This document shows, one piece after another, positions 1 through 9,498 of a DNA stretch of 64,000 nucleotides. The first letter of the stretch is position 1. Each line of letters opens with the position of its first letter. Source of the DNA: an uncultured Shewanella sp. (lineage in GTDB: Bacteria > Pseudomonadota > Gammaproteobacteria > Enterobacterales > Shewanellaceae); the NCBI RefSeq assembly GCF_947497935.1, contig NZ_CANMIO010000002.1, forward strand, positions 1 to 64,000, in the 5' to 3' direction. Made by a program: the position numbers and the translations under genes. The notes below the pieces were generated by a model. That model worked only from the letters and a program-made list of their open reading frames with translations. It searched no databases and was not told the DNA's origin.

Positions 1-66
1 CTCGACTTGCATGTGTTAGGCCTGCCGCCAGCGTTCAATCTGAGCCATGATCAAACTCTTCAATTA
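1..66 (-). rRNA. rrs: 16S ribosomal RNA, 5' end (partial)
   Basis: Read on the minus strand, the window begins inside the first 66 bases of a 16S rRNA gene: the universal AGAGTTTGATCATGGCTCAG block is followed by the conserved ATTGAACGCTGGCGGCAGGCC stretch and then runs off the window. The mature 5' end is placed near position 66 by analogy with E. coli AAATTGAAGAG and may be off by one or two bases. The rest of the operon lies outside the window. Confidence 0.97.
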
Positions 67-348
67 AAGTTTTGTTGTTTCACTCGGTTAAGAGCAAAAC
101 GGCTCAATGAATTATACTGTTTTTCATCAACCCTAAGGCTAATGAAGTTTACATATTGCTATGGTCACTCAGTGGTTCATCGAGAAAATTTTTGATTGCT
201 TCTTGCGAAGCAATTTCGAATAACTCAACACCTGTGAGTGTCCACACAGATTTGCTTGTCATATTGTTAAAGAGCGTGCCACTTCTATTAAGAACAAGTC
301 TTTCAAAATGGCGCCTTAGACGCTTAGGTCGTTTGGCTGAGGAGGCGT
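67..348 (-). other. rRNA operon leader
   Basis: This is the transcribed leader between the proximal rRNA promoter and the 16S 5' end. It contains the boxA antitermination element and a stable hairpin of the form ATTGCTTC-GCAA-GAAGCAAT near 195-215. It carries no credible gene: the short ORFs over it are on both strands, have no ribosome binding site and overlap the structured leader. Confidence 0.8.
265..276 (-). promoter_or_regulatory. boxA antitermination site of the rRNA operon
   Basis: On the minus strand the sequence reads CGCTCTTTAACA, one base off the rRNA boxA consensus TGCTCTTTAACA, followed by AT-rich sequence leading to 16S. In the family this RNA element loads the NusB/NusE antitermination complex on rRNA transcripts. 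Confidence 0.85.
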
Positions 349-376
349 ATTCTACACTTCCCGTTGTTGGCGTCAA
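349..376 (-). promoter_or_regulatory. rRNA promoter, proximal
   Basis: On the minus strand, -35 TTGACG (371-376), a 16-bp spacer and -10 TAGAAT (349-354) are followed by the GC-rich discriminator ACGCC. Short spacer plus GC discriminator is the arrangement of stringently controlled stable-RNA promoters. Inferred from motifs only. Confidence 0.75.
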
Positions 377-538
377 GCGTTTATTTTAAGAAGTTTTCCA
401 AGCGATGATTTCTTATACAAGGCACATCAAGTGAAGCTCTTAAACCGCTTTTCACCTAAGATTAATTTCCGTAGAAGTTAACCTCTCTAACTCGCTGTAT
501 CAGGCTTGCTGCCTGCTTCACCGTGTCAGTGGGGTCGC

Positions 539-566
539 ATTATAGGGAGATTTGATCTTAGCGCAA
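539..566 (-). promoter_or_regulatory. rRNA promoter, distal
   Basis: On the minus strand, -35 TTGCGC (561-566), a 16-bp spacer and a perfect -10 TATAAT (539-544) are followed by the GC-rich discriminator GCGACCCC. An A/T-rich stretch (570-610) immediately upstream of the -35 could act as an UP element. With the proximal promoter it forms a tandem pair typical of rrn operons. Confidence 0.78.
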
Positions 567-851
567 GCGCTTTTTTCGAAAAAATTCGTCTTTTTTCAAT
601 CTTATTATTTAAGCACAACTTAAACACTAGTTATTCTCAGAGTTATCCACACACTGCTTCAAATTTGTTGTTTTTTCGCACTTCAACACGATTTAAAGCT
701 ACTGCCATATTAAAATTGATGCGCTATATACTTAAACCAGTACATTAAAACATTTCGACTTTGGTAACTCAGCCAGTATATATAGCTTAACTTTATCGAA
801 ACTGCCACCGACCCACTCAGCTAGCAATATTCCTTATTAGAAATTTGCGCA
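567..851. other. intergenic region upstream of rrn promoters, with a DnaA box
   Basis: This stretch lies between the secA terminator and the rRNA promoters. It is AT-rich and holds a perfect consensus DnaA box TTATCCACA at 643-651. No credible gene is present; the 80-codon ORF at 506-748 runs across the promoter and has no ribosome binding site. Confidence 0.6.
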
Positions 852-883
852 TAAAAAAAAAGGGTGACTCAATGAGTCACCCT
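852..883 (-). terminator. Rho-independent terminator of secA
   Basis: A perfect 10-bp stem, AGGGTGACTC / GAGTCACCCT (861-870 and 874-883) with a 3-base loop, is followed on the minus strand by a run of nine T (852-860). It lies 18 bp past the secA stop codon and ends the division/envelope transcription block. Confidence 0.93.
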
Positions 884-900
884 TTCGTTTAATAATGTAA

Positions 901-3624
901 TTAGCTTAACTTACCGTGGCACTGCTTATACTTCTTACCAGAGCCACATGGGCATGGATCGTTACGGCCAACTTTCTCACCATCACGAACAGTTGGCTGA
1001 GTAGCAGCTAATGATGCCCTTTCTTCTGCACCAACGATTACTTCAGCTTCTGCATGTTGGTAATCACGACGGATCTTCGCGTCTTCTTGACGACGACGCT
1101 CTTCCATCTCTTCAACATCAGATTGTGCCTGTACTTGAACTTTAGACAGTACACTAATGACATCATGCTTTAATGACTCAAGCATTTGCTGGAAAAGCTC
1201 AAACGATTCACGCTTGTATTCTTGCTTTGGATTCTTCTGTGCATAACCACGTAAGTGGATACCTTGACGCAAGTGGTCCATTGCTGAAAGGTGTTCCTTC
1301 CACAGACCATCTAACGTTTGCAGCATTACCGCTTTTTCGAATTGACGTAGTACTTGCTCGCCTACCATCTCTTCTTTTGCTTTATATGCATTCACCCAAG
1401 TTTCAACAATACGCTCACGTAATGTTTCTTCGTGCAAGTCGTCTTCTTTATCTAACCATTCTTGGATAGGAAGGCTCATCCCGTACTCTTGTTGTAGACG
1501 CTTCTCTAAGCCTTCAACATCCCAAAGCTCTTCAACAGACTGACGCGGAATATATTGGTCGACTAAACCATTTACTACATCTTCTTGAATGTTAGTAATG
1601 GTGTCTTGAATACTTTCAGCATCCATCAATTCATTACGCTGTGCATAAACAACCTGACGCTGATCGTTAGCTACGTCATCAAATTCCAGTAGCTGCTTAC
1701 GAATATCGAAGTTACGAGCTTCTACTTTACGTTGTGCGTTTTCAATAGCGCGCGATACCCATGGATGCTCAATCGCTTCACCTTCTTCCATACCTAACTT
1801 CTTCATCATTGAAGATACACGGTCTGAAGCGAAGATACGCATTAAGCTATCTTCCATAGATAGATAGAAGCGAGATGAACCAGAGTCACCTTGACGACCA
1901 GAACGACCACGTAGCTGGTTATCGATACGACGTGATTCATGACGCTCTGTACCTAGGATATGTAGACCACCGGCTTCAACCACTTCATCGTGACGAATTT
2001 TCCAGTCAGCCTTAATCTTGGCCTTCTGTTCGTCAGTTGGATTAGTTAATGCTTCGATCTCCATGTTCCAGTTACCGCCCAACACGATATCCGTACCACG
2101 ACCCGCCATGTTAGTTGCAACAGTTACTGCACCAGTACGACCCGCTTGAGCAACGATATCCGCTTCACGCTCATGGAACTTAGCGTTCAAGATCTCATGT
2201 GGGATCTTTTGCTTCTTCAGCAAGCTGTGTAGCAATTCTGACTGCTCAATCGAAACCGTACCAACCAATACTGGCTGACCACGCTCACGACAGCCAACGA
2301 TATCTTTAACGATAGCGGCATATTTTTCTTCAGCGGTTAGGTAAACCAGATCCGCATGATCTTTACGTACCATTGGACGGTTTGTTGGTACCACTACGGT
2401 ATCAAGGCCATAAATATGCTGGAATTCAAATGCTTCAGTGTCAGCAGTACCCGTCATACCGGCAAGCTTTTCATACTGACGGAAGAAGTTCTGGAAAGTA
2501 ATCGATGCTAGAGTCTGGTTTTCATTTTGAATATGAACGCCTTCTTTAGCTTCAACTGCTTGATGCAGACCTTCAGACCAACGACGACCTGGCATAGTAC
2601 GGCCAGTGTGTTCATCAACAATAACCACTTCGTTATCTTGAACAATGTAGTCGACGTCTTTTTCAAATAGTGTGTGTGCACGTAGAGCTGCATTCACATG
2701 GTGGAGCAAAGAGATATTAGCTGCTGAATACAGTGAATCGCCTTCGCCTAGCATGCCACGCTCAGTCAATAGCACCTCTACTTTCTCTTGACCACGCTCT
2801 GTCATGTGAACTTGCTTTGACTTCTCATCAACTGAGTAATCACCTTCACCCACATACTCTTCAGTATCTTCTTTATCTTGTGCGATAAGATTTGGGATCA
2901 ATGTGTTGATCTTGATGTAAAGCTCAGAACTATCTTCAGCAGCGCCAGAAATAATCAGTGGCGTACGCGCCTCATCGATAAGGATTGAATCGACTTCGTC
3001 AATTAATGCGTAGTGAAGTGGACGTTGTACACGTTCTGCAGGAGAGAACGCCATGTTGTCACGTAGGTAATCGAAACCGAATTCGTTGTTAGTACCGTAA
3101 GTAATGTCAGCGTCATAAGCCGCTTTCTTTTCGACTTGACCAAGACCCGCTACGTTAATACCAACTGTTAAGCCAAGGAATTCAAAAAGCGGACGGTTAT
3201 TTTCAGCATCACGACCCGCTAGGTAGTCGTTCACTGTAATAACGTGTACGCCTTTACCTGTTAAACCATTAAGATAAGCTGGCAAAGTTGCCGTTAGGGT
3301 CTTACCTTCACCGGTACGCATTTCTGCGATGCGGTTACTATCCAAAATCATGCCGCCAATAAGTTGCACATCGAAGTGACGCATATCAAATACACGCTTC
3401 GATGCTTCACGTACCGTAGCAAATGCTTCTGGTAAAACGCCTTCTAATGATTCACCGCCGTCTAAACGCTCGCGGAAGTGAGCTGTTTTTGCTTTTAATT
3501 CTTCATCCGATAGCTTTTCGTATTCAGCTTCTAGCGCGTTAACTTTATTAACGACTTTACCAAATGCCTTAAGTGTACGATCGTTGCGACTACCAAATAC
3601 TTTTGTCAGTAATTTACCAAACAT
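901..3624 (-). CDS. secA: Preprotein translocase ATPase SecA
   Basis: SecA is the motor ATPase that drives unfolded preproteins through the SecYEG channel of the inner membrane. The 907-residue product has the family length. It has Walker A RTGEGKT at about residues 103-109, the [12 protein letters not shown] Walker B region, the helicase-like second nucleotide fold, and a C-terminal zinc/SecB-binding tail [14 protein letters not shown]. The frame is open to a TTG at 3651, but the family N-terminus ([16 protein letters not shown]) begins at the ATG at 3624, so that start is used. The upstream neighbour is the M23 peptidase gene; no SecM-type arrest leader is visible between them, unlike E. 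coli. Confidence 0.98.
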   Translation of the reverse strand: MFGKLLTKVFGSRNDRTLKAFGKVVNKVNALEAEYEKLSDEELKAKTAHFRERLDGGESLEGVLPEAFATVREASKRVFDMRHFDVQLIGGMILDSNRIAEMRTGEGKTLTATLPAYLNGLTGKGVHVITVNDYLAGRDAENNRPLFEFLGLTVGINVAGLGQVEKKAAYDADITYGTNNEFGFDYLRDNMAFSPAERVQRPLHYALIDEVDSILIDEARTPLIISGAAEDSSELYIKINTLIPNLIAQDKEDTEEYVGEGDYSVDEKSKQVHMTERGQEKVEVLLTERGMLGEGDSLYSAANISLLHHVNAALRAHTLFEKDVDYIVQDNEVVIVDEHTGRTMPGRRWSEGLHQAVEAKEGVHIQNENQTLASITFQNFFRQYEKLAGMTGTADTEAFEFQHIYGLDTVVVPTNRPMVRKDHADLVYLTAEEKYAAIVKDIVGCRERGQPVLVGTVSIEQSELLHSLLKKQKIPHEILNAKFHEREADIVAQAGRTGAVTVATNMAGRGTDIVLGGNWNMEIEALTNPTDEQKAKIKADWKIRHDEVVEAGGLHILGTERHESRRIDNQLRGRSGRQGDSGSSRFYLSMEDSLMRIFASDRVSSMMKKLGMEEGEAIEHPWVSRAIENAQRKVEARNFDIRKQLLEFDDVANDQRQVVYAQRNELMDAESIQDTITNIQEDVVNGLVDQYIPRQSVEELWDVEGLEKRLQQEYGMSLPIQEWLDKEDDLHEETLRERIVETWVNAYKAKEEMVGEQVLRQFEKAVMLQTLDGLWKEHLSAMDHLRQGIHLRGYAQKNPKQEYKRESFELFQQMLESLKHDVISVLSKVQVQAQSDVEEMEERRRQEDAKIRRDYQHAEAEVIVGAEERASLAATQPTVRDGEKVGRNDPCPCGSGKKYKQCHGKLS

Positions 3625-3684
3625 CTGAACCACTTCTATGTTATTGGCCAAGTCCCTTTTAGAGCCTGAAAGCCGATTTTACGA

Positions 3685-4584
3685 TTACCCAGCCTTGCGG
3701 TAGACATATTTTTGCGGATCAATCTGCTGTCCACCGCGCAACACTTCATAATGCACATGAGGCCCTGTCGAGCGCCCAGTACTCCCCATAACAGCGATTT
3801 TATCGCCTTTAGCGACCACATCACCCACATTTACTGACAAAGCTTTATTGTGACCATAGCGTGTACTTAGACCATTTCCATGATCAATTTCAACTAAATT
3901 ACCATAGCCAAACATCTTGTCCGCCCATGTAACCACACCACCTGCGGTAGCGATTACATCGACGCCCTCTTTTCCGGCAAAGTCGATACCTTTATGCATC
4001 GTGCGTTTACCGTTAAAAGGATCATTACGTAAACCGTAGGGCGAAGATAACCAACCTTTCTGAATTGGTCGCCCAGATATATAACGTTCTTCATCTATAT
4101 GGAGATTAGATGCTACCGTTTCAAGTAGTGAAAGCTGAACATTATTATTATCTATTCTAGATACCAGCTTATCCATATCGGCAATAAGCTGATCGAGTTC
4201 GATGTTAGTACCTAAATCACTGATACCACCAACACCGACTTCTGAAGAGAAATCAAACTGATCTTCTAATTGATTATTTAAAGCAACTTGCTGACCCAAG
4301 GCTTCTAAGCGCGTGAGTTTAGCTTGCATACGTGCAACGTGGGCAACCAACATCGAAAGTTGAGTTTCAGTCGCATTTTTAAGTGCAATTAACTCATCCT
4401 TTTGATCTTCACGAGCCATACGCTCGCTATCGACATTAGCTTGTTGCTGTGTAAGTTGCTTAGCATTGTGCTGATATAGTCCGGTTCCTGCAGCAATTAG
4501 CAGTATCGGCAATAGTAGCCAACGCTTTCCTGGTTGCCAGCGTGTGGCACCATTTCGACCTTGAATAAAAACTGTTACACTCAT
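3685..4584 (-). CDS. Membrane-anchored M23 (LytM) family peptidase
   Basis: A 299-residue protein with one N-terminal membrane anchor (residues 21-37), a coiled-coil periplasmic stretch (about 45-100) and a C-terminal LytM/M23 domain. All expected metal and catalytic residues are present: H197 and D201 in HKGID, H245 in YGHN, and H276/H278 in HVHYE, so an active zinc endopeptidase cutting murein cross-bridges is likely. It lies in the dcw cluster between lpxC and secA, the place secM holds in E. coli. A role in cell-wall remodelling at division or elongation is inferred from domain and context; the precise substrate is not readable. Confidence 0.88.
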   Translation of the reverse strand: MSVTVFIQGRNGATRWQPGKRWLLLPILLIAAGTGLYQHNAKQLTQQQANVDSERMAREDQKDELIALKNATETQLSMLVAHVARMQAKLTRLEALGQQVALNNQLEDQFDFSSEVGVGGISDLGTNIELDQLIADMDKLVSRIDNNNVQLSLLETVASNLHIDEERYISGRPIQKGWLSSPYGLRNDPFNGKRTMHKGIDFAGKEGVDVIATAGGVVTWADKMFGYGNLVEIDHGNGLSTRYGHNKALSVNVGDVVAKGDKIAVMGSTGRSTGPHVHYEVLRGGQQIDPQKYVYRKAG

Positions 4585-4611
4585 AGCCTAATTAAGCCAT
4601 TTTATTATCAT

Positions 4612-5064
4612 ATGAAAAAGCCCCCTCAGGATCTCAGTCAATTACTGCATCAGCAAGGCACTATGCCTAATCTCGCTGAAAAAGCAGAATTGTTATTACA
4701 CTTAGATCACTACGTGAAACAAGTGCTGACTGGTCCAGTGACAGAGCAACTAAAGGTCGCCAATTTACGCCAAGGGATCTTGGTGATTGAAACAACCACG
4801 GCTGCTTGGGCGGCAAGAATTAACTTCCAAAAACCCAAAATACTACAATTGCTACAAGCCGAAACGCTACCCATGCTTACCGCAATCGAAGTTAAAGTCA
4901 ACCCAAGCTTGTTAATGTATGAAACAAAACGCAAGCCTGCTCACAACCTAATTAGTGAAAACGCCGCCGCTCATATCGAAGCTTTAGCTGAACATACAGA
5001 GGGGACATTAGCGGTAAAACTAAAACGGCTGGCTGCATTAGCCAGCCGTTCAAGGCAATCTTAA
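4612..5064 (+). CDS. dciA: DciA family (DUF721) replicative helicase loader
   Basis: A 150-residue DUF721/DciA protein. DciA is the ancestral bacterial loader of the DnaB helicase, used by lineages that lack the phage-derived DnaC of E. coli. The conserved core (VKQVLTGPVTEQLKVANLRQGILVIETTTAAWAARI region, residues about 36-75) is KH-like in known members. The ORF is open from 4534, but upstream codons overlap the divergent M23 gene, and the ATG at 4612 fits the family length. It is the only plus-strand gene inside the division cluster. Only 27 bp separate its start from the divergent M23 start, and it converges on lpxC with a 7-bp gap. Confidence 0.85.
   Translation: MKKPPQDLSQLLHQQGTMPNLAEKAELLLHLDHYVKQVLTGPVTEQLKVANLRQGILVIETTTAAWAARINFQKPKILQLLQAETLPMLTAIEVKVNPSLLMYETKRKPAHNLISENAAAHIEALAEHTEGTLAVKLKRLAALASRSRQS
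5024..5050 (-). terminator. lpxC terminator embedded in the dciA coding sequence
   Basis: A perfect 11-bp stem AACGGCTGGCT / AGCCAGCCGTT (5024-5034 and 5040-5050) with a 5-base loop. On the minus strand it is followed by TTTTAGTTTTACC. It lies 22 bp past the lpxC stop and wholly within the last codons of the convergent dciA gene. Confidence 0.72.
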
Positions 5065-5071
5065 TTCGCGA

Positions 5072-5992
5072 TTAAGCGAATACAGCACCCGCGGGTACTG
5101 AGAAGCTGACTGGTGCATCGGCTTCTTTTTCAAAGCTCACGATTTCCCAAGCATCTTGCTGTGCTAGCATGGCACGCACCAACTGGTTGTTAAGTGCGTG
5201 TCCTGTTTTATATGCGCAGAACTCACCAACAATCGCGTGACCCGCCACATACAAATCACCAAAAGCATCAAGGATCTTGTGTTTAACGAACTCGTCCTCA
5301 TAACGCAGGCCATCGGGGTTGAGGACGCGATATTCGTCAAGTACAACAGCATTTTCCATGCTGCCGCCTAGTGCAAGATTATTGGCTCTTAGATATTCGA
5401 TATCTCGCATAAAACCAAAAGTTCTAGCGCGGCTGATATCTTTAACAAAAGCAGATGATGAAAAATCCATAACCATATGCTGTTGACTACGAGCGATCTC
5501 TGGGTGGTTAAAGTCAATTGCGAAATCGACTCGGAAGCCCTTAAACGGCTTTAACTCTGCCCACTTGTCACCGTCTTCAACACGGATAGGTTTAGTGATT
5601 TTGATATATTTCTTAGCTGCGTTTTGCTCTTGAATACCTACTGATTGCAATAGGAAAACAAAAGGACTCGCACTGCCATCCATAATTGGAATTTCAGGTG
5701 CGTCAACTTCGATAACTGCGTTATCGATACCTAATCCGGCTAGCGCAGCGAATAGATGCTCAATTGTTGAGATACGAACACCATCGTCATTAACCAAGGC
5801 TGTACACATAGTCGTTTCACGCACTTGATCGGCAACAGCTGGAATTTCCACTGCTGGCGACAAATCGGTACGAACTAGCTTAATGCCGGTATTAACTGGT
5901 GCGGGCTTAATGATCAAAGTCACCTTGTTGCCGGAATGCAATCCAACACCAGTAGTCTTAACCATTTCTTTGACAGTTCTTTGAAAAATCAT
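5072..5992 (-). CDS. lpxC: UDP-3-O-acyl-N-acetylglucosamine deacetylase
   Basis: LpxC catalyses the committed zinc-dependent deacetylation step of lipid A synthesis in the cytoplasm. The 306-residue protein matches family length and keeps the zinc ligands H79 (with catalytic E78, in STIEHLFAA) and H238/D242 (in [10 protein letters not shown]). It sits directly downstream of ftsZ, its conserved position in gammaproteobacteria, separated by 178 bp that may contain its own promoter. Upstream dcw transcription probably also reaches it. A terminator hairpin lies just past the stop. Confidence 0.98.
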   Translation of the reverse strand: MIFQRTVKEMVKTTGVGLHSGNKVTLIIKPAPVNTGIKLVRTDLSPAVEIPAVADQVRETTMCTALVNDDGVRISTIEHLFAALAGLGIDNAVIEVDAPEIPIMDGSASPFVFLLQSVGIQEQNAAKKYIKITKPIRVEDGDKWAELKPFKGFRVDFAIDFNHPEIARSQQHMVMDFSSSAFVKDISRARTFGFMRDIEYLRANNLALGGSMENAVVLDEYRVLNPDGLRYEDEFVKHKILDAFGDLYVAGHAIVGEFCAYKTGHALNNQLVRAMLAQQDAWEIVSFEKEADAPVSFSVPAGAVFA

Positions 5993-6170
5993 GTATTTAC
6001 CCGTTTATCATCTCAACATAAAGAGCACTAACCACACACTTTTTAGTCGTGTGTAGGCTATGCTGGTCGGATATCTTAGCATATCTTTGCAAATTCACCA
6101 AAATTCACTCAGCTTTTCGACAACACTTTAGTATTGCCTTATATTTCTTAACTATTTATTAACACTTGAG

Positions 6171-7358
6171 TTAATCAGCTTGCTTACGCAAAAATGCTGG
6201 AATATCCAAGTAGTCAAGTTCGTTCTTTTTCTCTGTTACAGGTGTTGCCACTTGTGGTTGAGCTGCGGTAGCAGTATTGCCGTGCGACATAGCCGGTGCA
6301 ATCGTATCTTCCGGTACGATATTCTCAACACGAGGCTCAGCCGGTACGATAGGCTCTGGACGTGGAGCAGGCTTAGAAACAAGCTGAATATCAGGCTTCT
6401 TCTCTGCGCCGATACCCGTAGCTACTACAGTTACGCGTAGCTCATCAGACATCTCTGGATCAATAACCGCACCCACTACGACAGTTGCGTTATCAGACGC
6501 ATAAGCCTTAACGTGGTTACCGACAGTCTCGAACTCTTCGATGCTCATATCCATACCAGCAGTAATGTTTACAAGAACACCACGAGCGCCAGCAAGATCG
6601 ATATCTTCTAGCAATGGACTAGCAACAGCTGCTTCGGCTGCTTCTTCAGCACGATCTTCACCGCTTGCAACACCGGTACCCATCATGGCATTACCCATTT
6701 CAGACATAACGGTTTTCACGTCGGCGAAATCGACGTTGATTAGACCTGGGCGAGTAATTAGCTCAGCAATACCTTGAACCGCACCAAGCAGTACGTTGTT
6801 AGCGGCGGCAAACGCATCTAACAAAGAGGTGCCACGACCTAGTACTTTAAGTAACTTTTCGTTTGGAATGGTGATTAACGAATCCACATGCTTAGCAAGC
6901 TGTTCAATACCTTGATCCGCAAAGGTCATACGCTTCTTGCCTTCGAATGGGAAAGGCTTAGTCACAACTGCAACGGTAAGAATACCTTCTTCACGTGCAA
7001 TTTCTGCAACTACAGGTGCTGCACCTGTACCGGTACCACCGCCCATACCCGCAGCGATAAAGATCATGTCCGATCCTTTAATCGCATTACGGATGTTTTC
7101 TCTATCTTCTTCTGCCGCTAAGCGACCAATTTCAGGGTTTGCGCCAGCGCCCAAACCTTTAGTCACATCACGACCCAATTGAATTGTGGTTGATGCAGCA
7201 GACTTACGCAGCGCTTGTGCGTCAGTATTTGTTGCCACAAACTCAACACCTTCGATGTTGTGTTTAACCATATGCTCGACAGCGTTACCACCGCCGCCAC
7301 CGACACCGATGACCTTAATCACCGCTTCGTCTGAATGACTATCCATGATCTCAAACAT
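6171..7358 (-). CDS. ftsZ: Cell division GTPase FtsZ
   Basis: FtsZ polymerises into the cytokinetic Z ring at midcell. The 395-residue protein has the tubulin signature GGGTGTG at residues 106-112, the T7-loop region, a variable linker rich in P, E and A (about 320-375) and the conserved C-terminal tail [15 protein letters not shown] that binds FtsA, ZipA and SlmA. It follows ftsA by 31 bp in the dcw operon. The division inhibitor SlmA is also encoded in this window. Confidence 0.99.
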   Translation of the reverse strand: MFEIMDSHSDEAVIKVIGVGGGGGNAVEHMVKHNIEGVEFVATNTDAQALRKSAASTTIQLGRDVTKGLGAGANPEIGRLAAEEDRENIRNAIKGSDMIFIAAGMGGGTGTGAAPVVAEIAREEGILTVAVVTKPFPFEGKKRMTFADQGIEQLAKHVDSLITIPNEKLLKVLGRGTSLLDAFAAANNVLLGAVQGIAELITRPGLINVDFADVKTVMSEMGNAMMGTGVASGEDRAEEAAEAAVASPLLEDIDLAGARGVLVNITAGMDMSIEEFETVGNHVKAYASDNATVVVGAVIDPEMSDELRVTVVATGIGAEKKPDIQLVSKPAPRPEPIVPAEPRVENIVPEDTIAPAMSHGNTATAAQPQVATPVTEKKNELDYLDIPAFLRKQAD

Positions 7359-7389
7359 GGTCTTTTCTCCGTTCTGCCTGCGTTATTAA

Positions 7390-8625
7390 CTAAAACTCGC
7401 CTTTAAACCAACTCTGGACCCGATTCCAAAGACTGGTGACCCCTTGTCGCTCAGGACGCTCGAACTGACGTTCAATCACTCTGCGCGCACCATAGTGAAG
7501 CAACCCAACTCCGGTAGAGTATATAGGTTGATCCACATATTCATGTAAACCTTTAACTGGCAACGGCTGCGCCATTCTTACTGGCATACCAAATGTTGCC
7601 TCAGCAATATCCACTGCACCTTCAATCGATGCTGTACCACCAGTAATGACGATACCCGCTGCAACCTGATCTTCGAGTCCGCTATCGCGTAGCTGCTTTA
7701 AGATCAGTTCAAATAACTCTTGGTATCTTGGTTCAACCACTTCCGCCAACGTGTGACGCGACATGCTACGTGAAGGGCGACCACCCACTGAAGGCACTTC
7801 AATACTGTCTTCACGGCTCACCATCGCGCTACGAGCGCTAGCGTGCTGTACCTTAATCTGCTCCGCGTGAGATAACGGTGTACGGAATATCTTAGCGATA
7901 TCGTTAGTCACCTGATTACCCGCGACCGGAACCACAGCACAATGACGCAGTGCGCCATTGGTATAAACCGCAATATCTGTTGTTCCTCCGCCCATATCGA
8001 CTAAGCAGACACCTAAGTCTTTCTCATCATCTGTCAATACAGAGTCGGCTGATGCGATCGCAGAGAACACAAGGTCATCGACCTTTAAGCCACAGCGCTC
8101 TACGCTCTTGGTGATGTTCTTAGCCATATCGTTAGCGCAAGTGACGATATGCACCTTGGCTTCCATACGCATACCAGACATGCCTATCGGGCTCTTAATG
8201 CCGTCTTGAATATCGATAGCGTACTCTTGCGGTAGCACATGCAAGATACGACGTTCCGTTGGGATCTTTACCGAACGCGCGGTATGAATCACGTTGTCGA
8301 CGTCTTCTTGGGTCACTTCTTCGTCGTTAATCGATACCATGCCGTTTTCATTCTGGCATTCGATATGCTTACCCGAAATACTCAAGTAAACCGATGAGAC
8401 TTGGCAATCAGCCATTAGTTCGGCTTGATCCAGTGCTCTTTGTACACTGCGAACGATAGAGTCAAGGTCGTTAACGCCGCCTTTATCCATACCTCTTGAA
8501 GGATGGTTTCCAAGGCCGACAATACTGATCTCACCGTCAGGCAACACTTCACCAATGATGACAGCGACCTTTGATGTCCCTATGTCCAATCCCACGATCA
8601 GATTTCTATCCAGATTCTTGGTCAT
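7390..8625 (-). CDS. ftsA: Cell division protein FtsA
   Basis: FtsA is the actin-like ATPase that tethers FtsZ filaments to the membrane and recruits later divisome proteins. The 411-residue product has the phosphate-1 motif GLDIGTSKVA near the N-terminus, the second nucleotide motif DMGGGTTD, and a C-terminal amphipathic tail (LWNRVQSWFKGEF) that serves as a membrane-targeting helix. It starts 3 bp after the ftsQ stop, which suggests translational coupling, and is followed by ftsZ. Confidence 0.98.
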   Translation of the reverse strand: MTKNLDRNLIVGLDIGTSKVAVIIGEVLPDGEISIVGLGNHPSRGMDKGGVNDLDSIVRSVQRALDQAELMADCQVSSVYLSISGKHIECQNENGMVSINDEEVTQEDVDNVIHTARSVKIPTERRILHVLPQEYAIDIQDGIKSPIGMSGMRMEAKVHIVTCANDMAKNITKSVERCGLKVDDLVFSAIASADSVLTDDEKDLGVCLVDMGGGTTDIAVYTNGALRHCAVVPVAGNQVTNDIAKIFRTPLSHAEQIKVQHASARSAMVSREDSIEVPSVGGRPSRSMSRHTLAEVVEPRYQELFELILKQLRDSGLEDQVAAGIVITGGTASIEGAVDIAEATFGMPVRMAQPLPVKGLHEYVDQPIYSTGVGLLHYGARRVIERQFERPERQGVTSLWNRVQSWFKGEF

Positions 8626-8628
8626 TAA

Positions 8629-9393
8629 TTAACGGCTCTCTTTCTGTGCATCATCCCAACCTACGGCTAAACCTGTGTCGTAGCGCAAATCCACAATAGC
8701 TACCTGTTTATCTTGCTTTGCAAGTTGCGGGTAGACGTGGATAAATCTTTGTATCCTTGCCATCTTGTCTTCACGACCGAGCTCCAGCTTAATGCCAGTA
8801 TTCAGCTGTGCGTGCCAAGCATGTCTAGGGCTCAAACTTAAACTCTGTAAGTTAAAGCCATTAATTCTTAATAGTTCGCCTAACTGTTGGTAAGTAGTTA
8901 GCACCGACTTACCTTGCTCTTCAGGTCCGGTCAAGAAAGGTAAGTTAGGTATACCTTCTTTCGCTGGCGCATCAAATACTTCGCCATAAATATTGAGCCA
9001 AGCATCACCATTCCAATGTGCAACTGGTTTTTGTTCAACCAGATAGACCTTCAATTTTGCAGGCCACTCTCGTCGAACTGAGGCCTGATATACCCAAGGC
9101 AAGGCTTCTAATGCATCTTGCACTTGATTAACGTCCGCCGAGAAAAAGCTTCGCTGCATTAAATCCTGCAGTGCAACCTGGATCTCTTTATCATCGGTAT
9201 ACAACCGCTTTCCGCTAATCGCCACGGCTTCAATAGGCAGCGCATCGGCATCATTTAGCAAGGAATTGAGTTTCATTACTGCCATCGATAAACCAATCAA
9301 TACGCACAGTAAAAACACGACTCCGAAGCACAGATACCAATCGGCTTGCGAAAGCAAAACTCGAACACGCTGACCTTTATCGCGCCAAGACAC
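8629..9393 (-). CDS. ftsQ: Cell division protein FtsQ
   Basis: FtsQ is the bitopic divisome scaffold linking early and late division proteins. The 254-residue product has a short cytoplasmic tail, one membrane span (about residues 22-44), a POTRA domain beginning LPIEAVAISGKRLYTDD and the beta domain. The start codon is GTG at 9393, preceded by AAGGAA. Immediately upstream lies a 105-bp gap to murC where most relatives carry ddlB; nothing resembling a D-Ala-D-Ala ligase remains there. Confidence 0.95.
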   Translation of the reverse strand: MSWRDKGQRVRVLLSQADWYLCFGVVFLLCVLIGLSMAVMKLNSLLNDADALPIEAVAISGKRLYTDDKEIQVALQDLMQRSFFSADVNQVQDALEALPWVYQASVRREWPAKLKVYLVEQKPVAHWNGDAWLNIYGEVFDAPAKEGIPNLPFLTGPEEQGKSVLTTYQQLGELLRINGFNLQSLSLSPRHAWHAQLNTGIKLELGREDKMARIQRFIHVYPQLAKQDKQVAIVDLRYDTGLAVGWDDAQKESR

Positions 9394-9498
9394 CTTTAGG
9401 CTTCCTTTTGCAACCGTAATCCCGGAAAATCGGCCATTATATAGCCCTTATTCCAAGCGTCAAAATTTGATGCGTAAGTTAAGCTATATCGCTCTAAT

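Noticed and set aside
506-748. 80-codon ORF upstream of the rRNA operon
   Set aside because: Covers the distal rRNA promoter on the opposite strand, has no ribosome binding site and an atypical composition.
3636-3830. 64-codon ORF at the M23-secA junction considered as a SecM-like leader
   Set aside because: It overlaps the M23 gene in another frame, starts without a ribosome binding site and shows no arrest motif such as a GIRAGP-like end.
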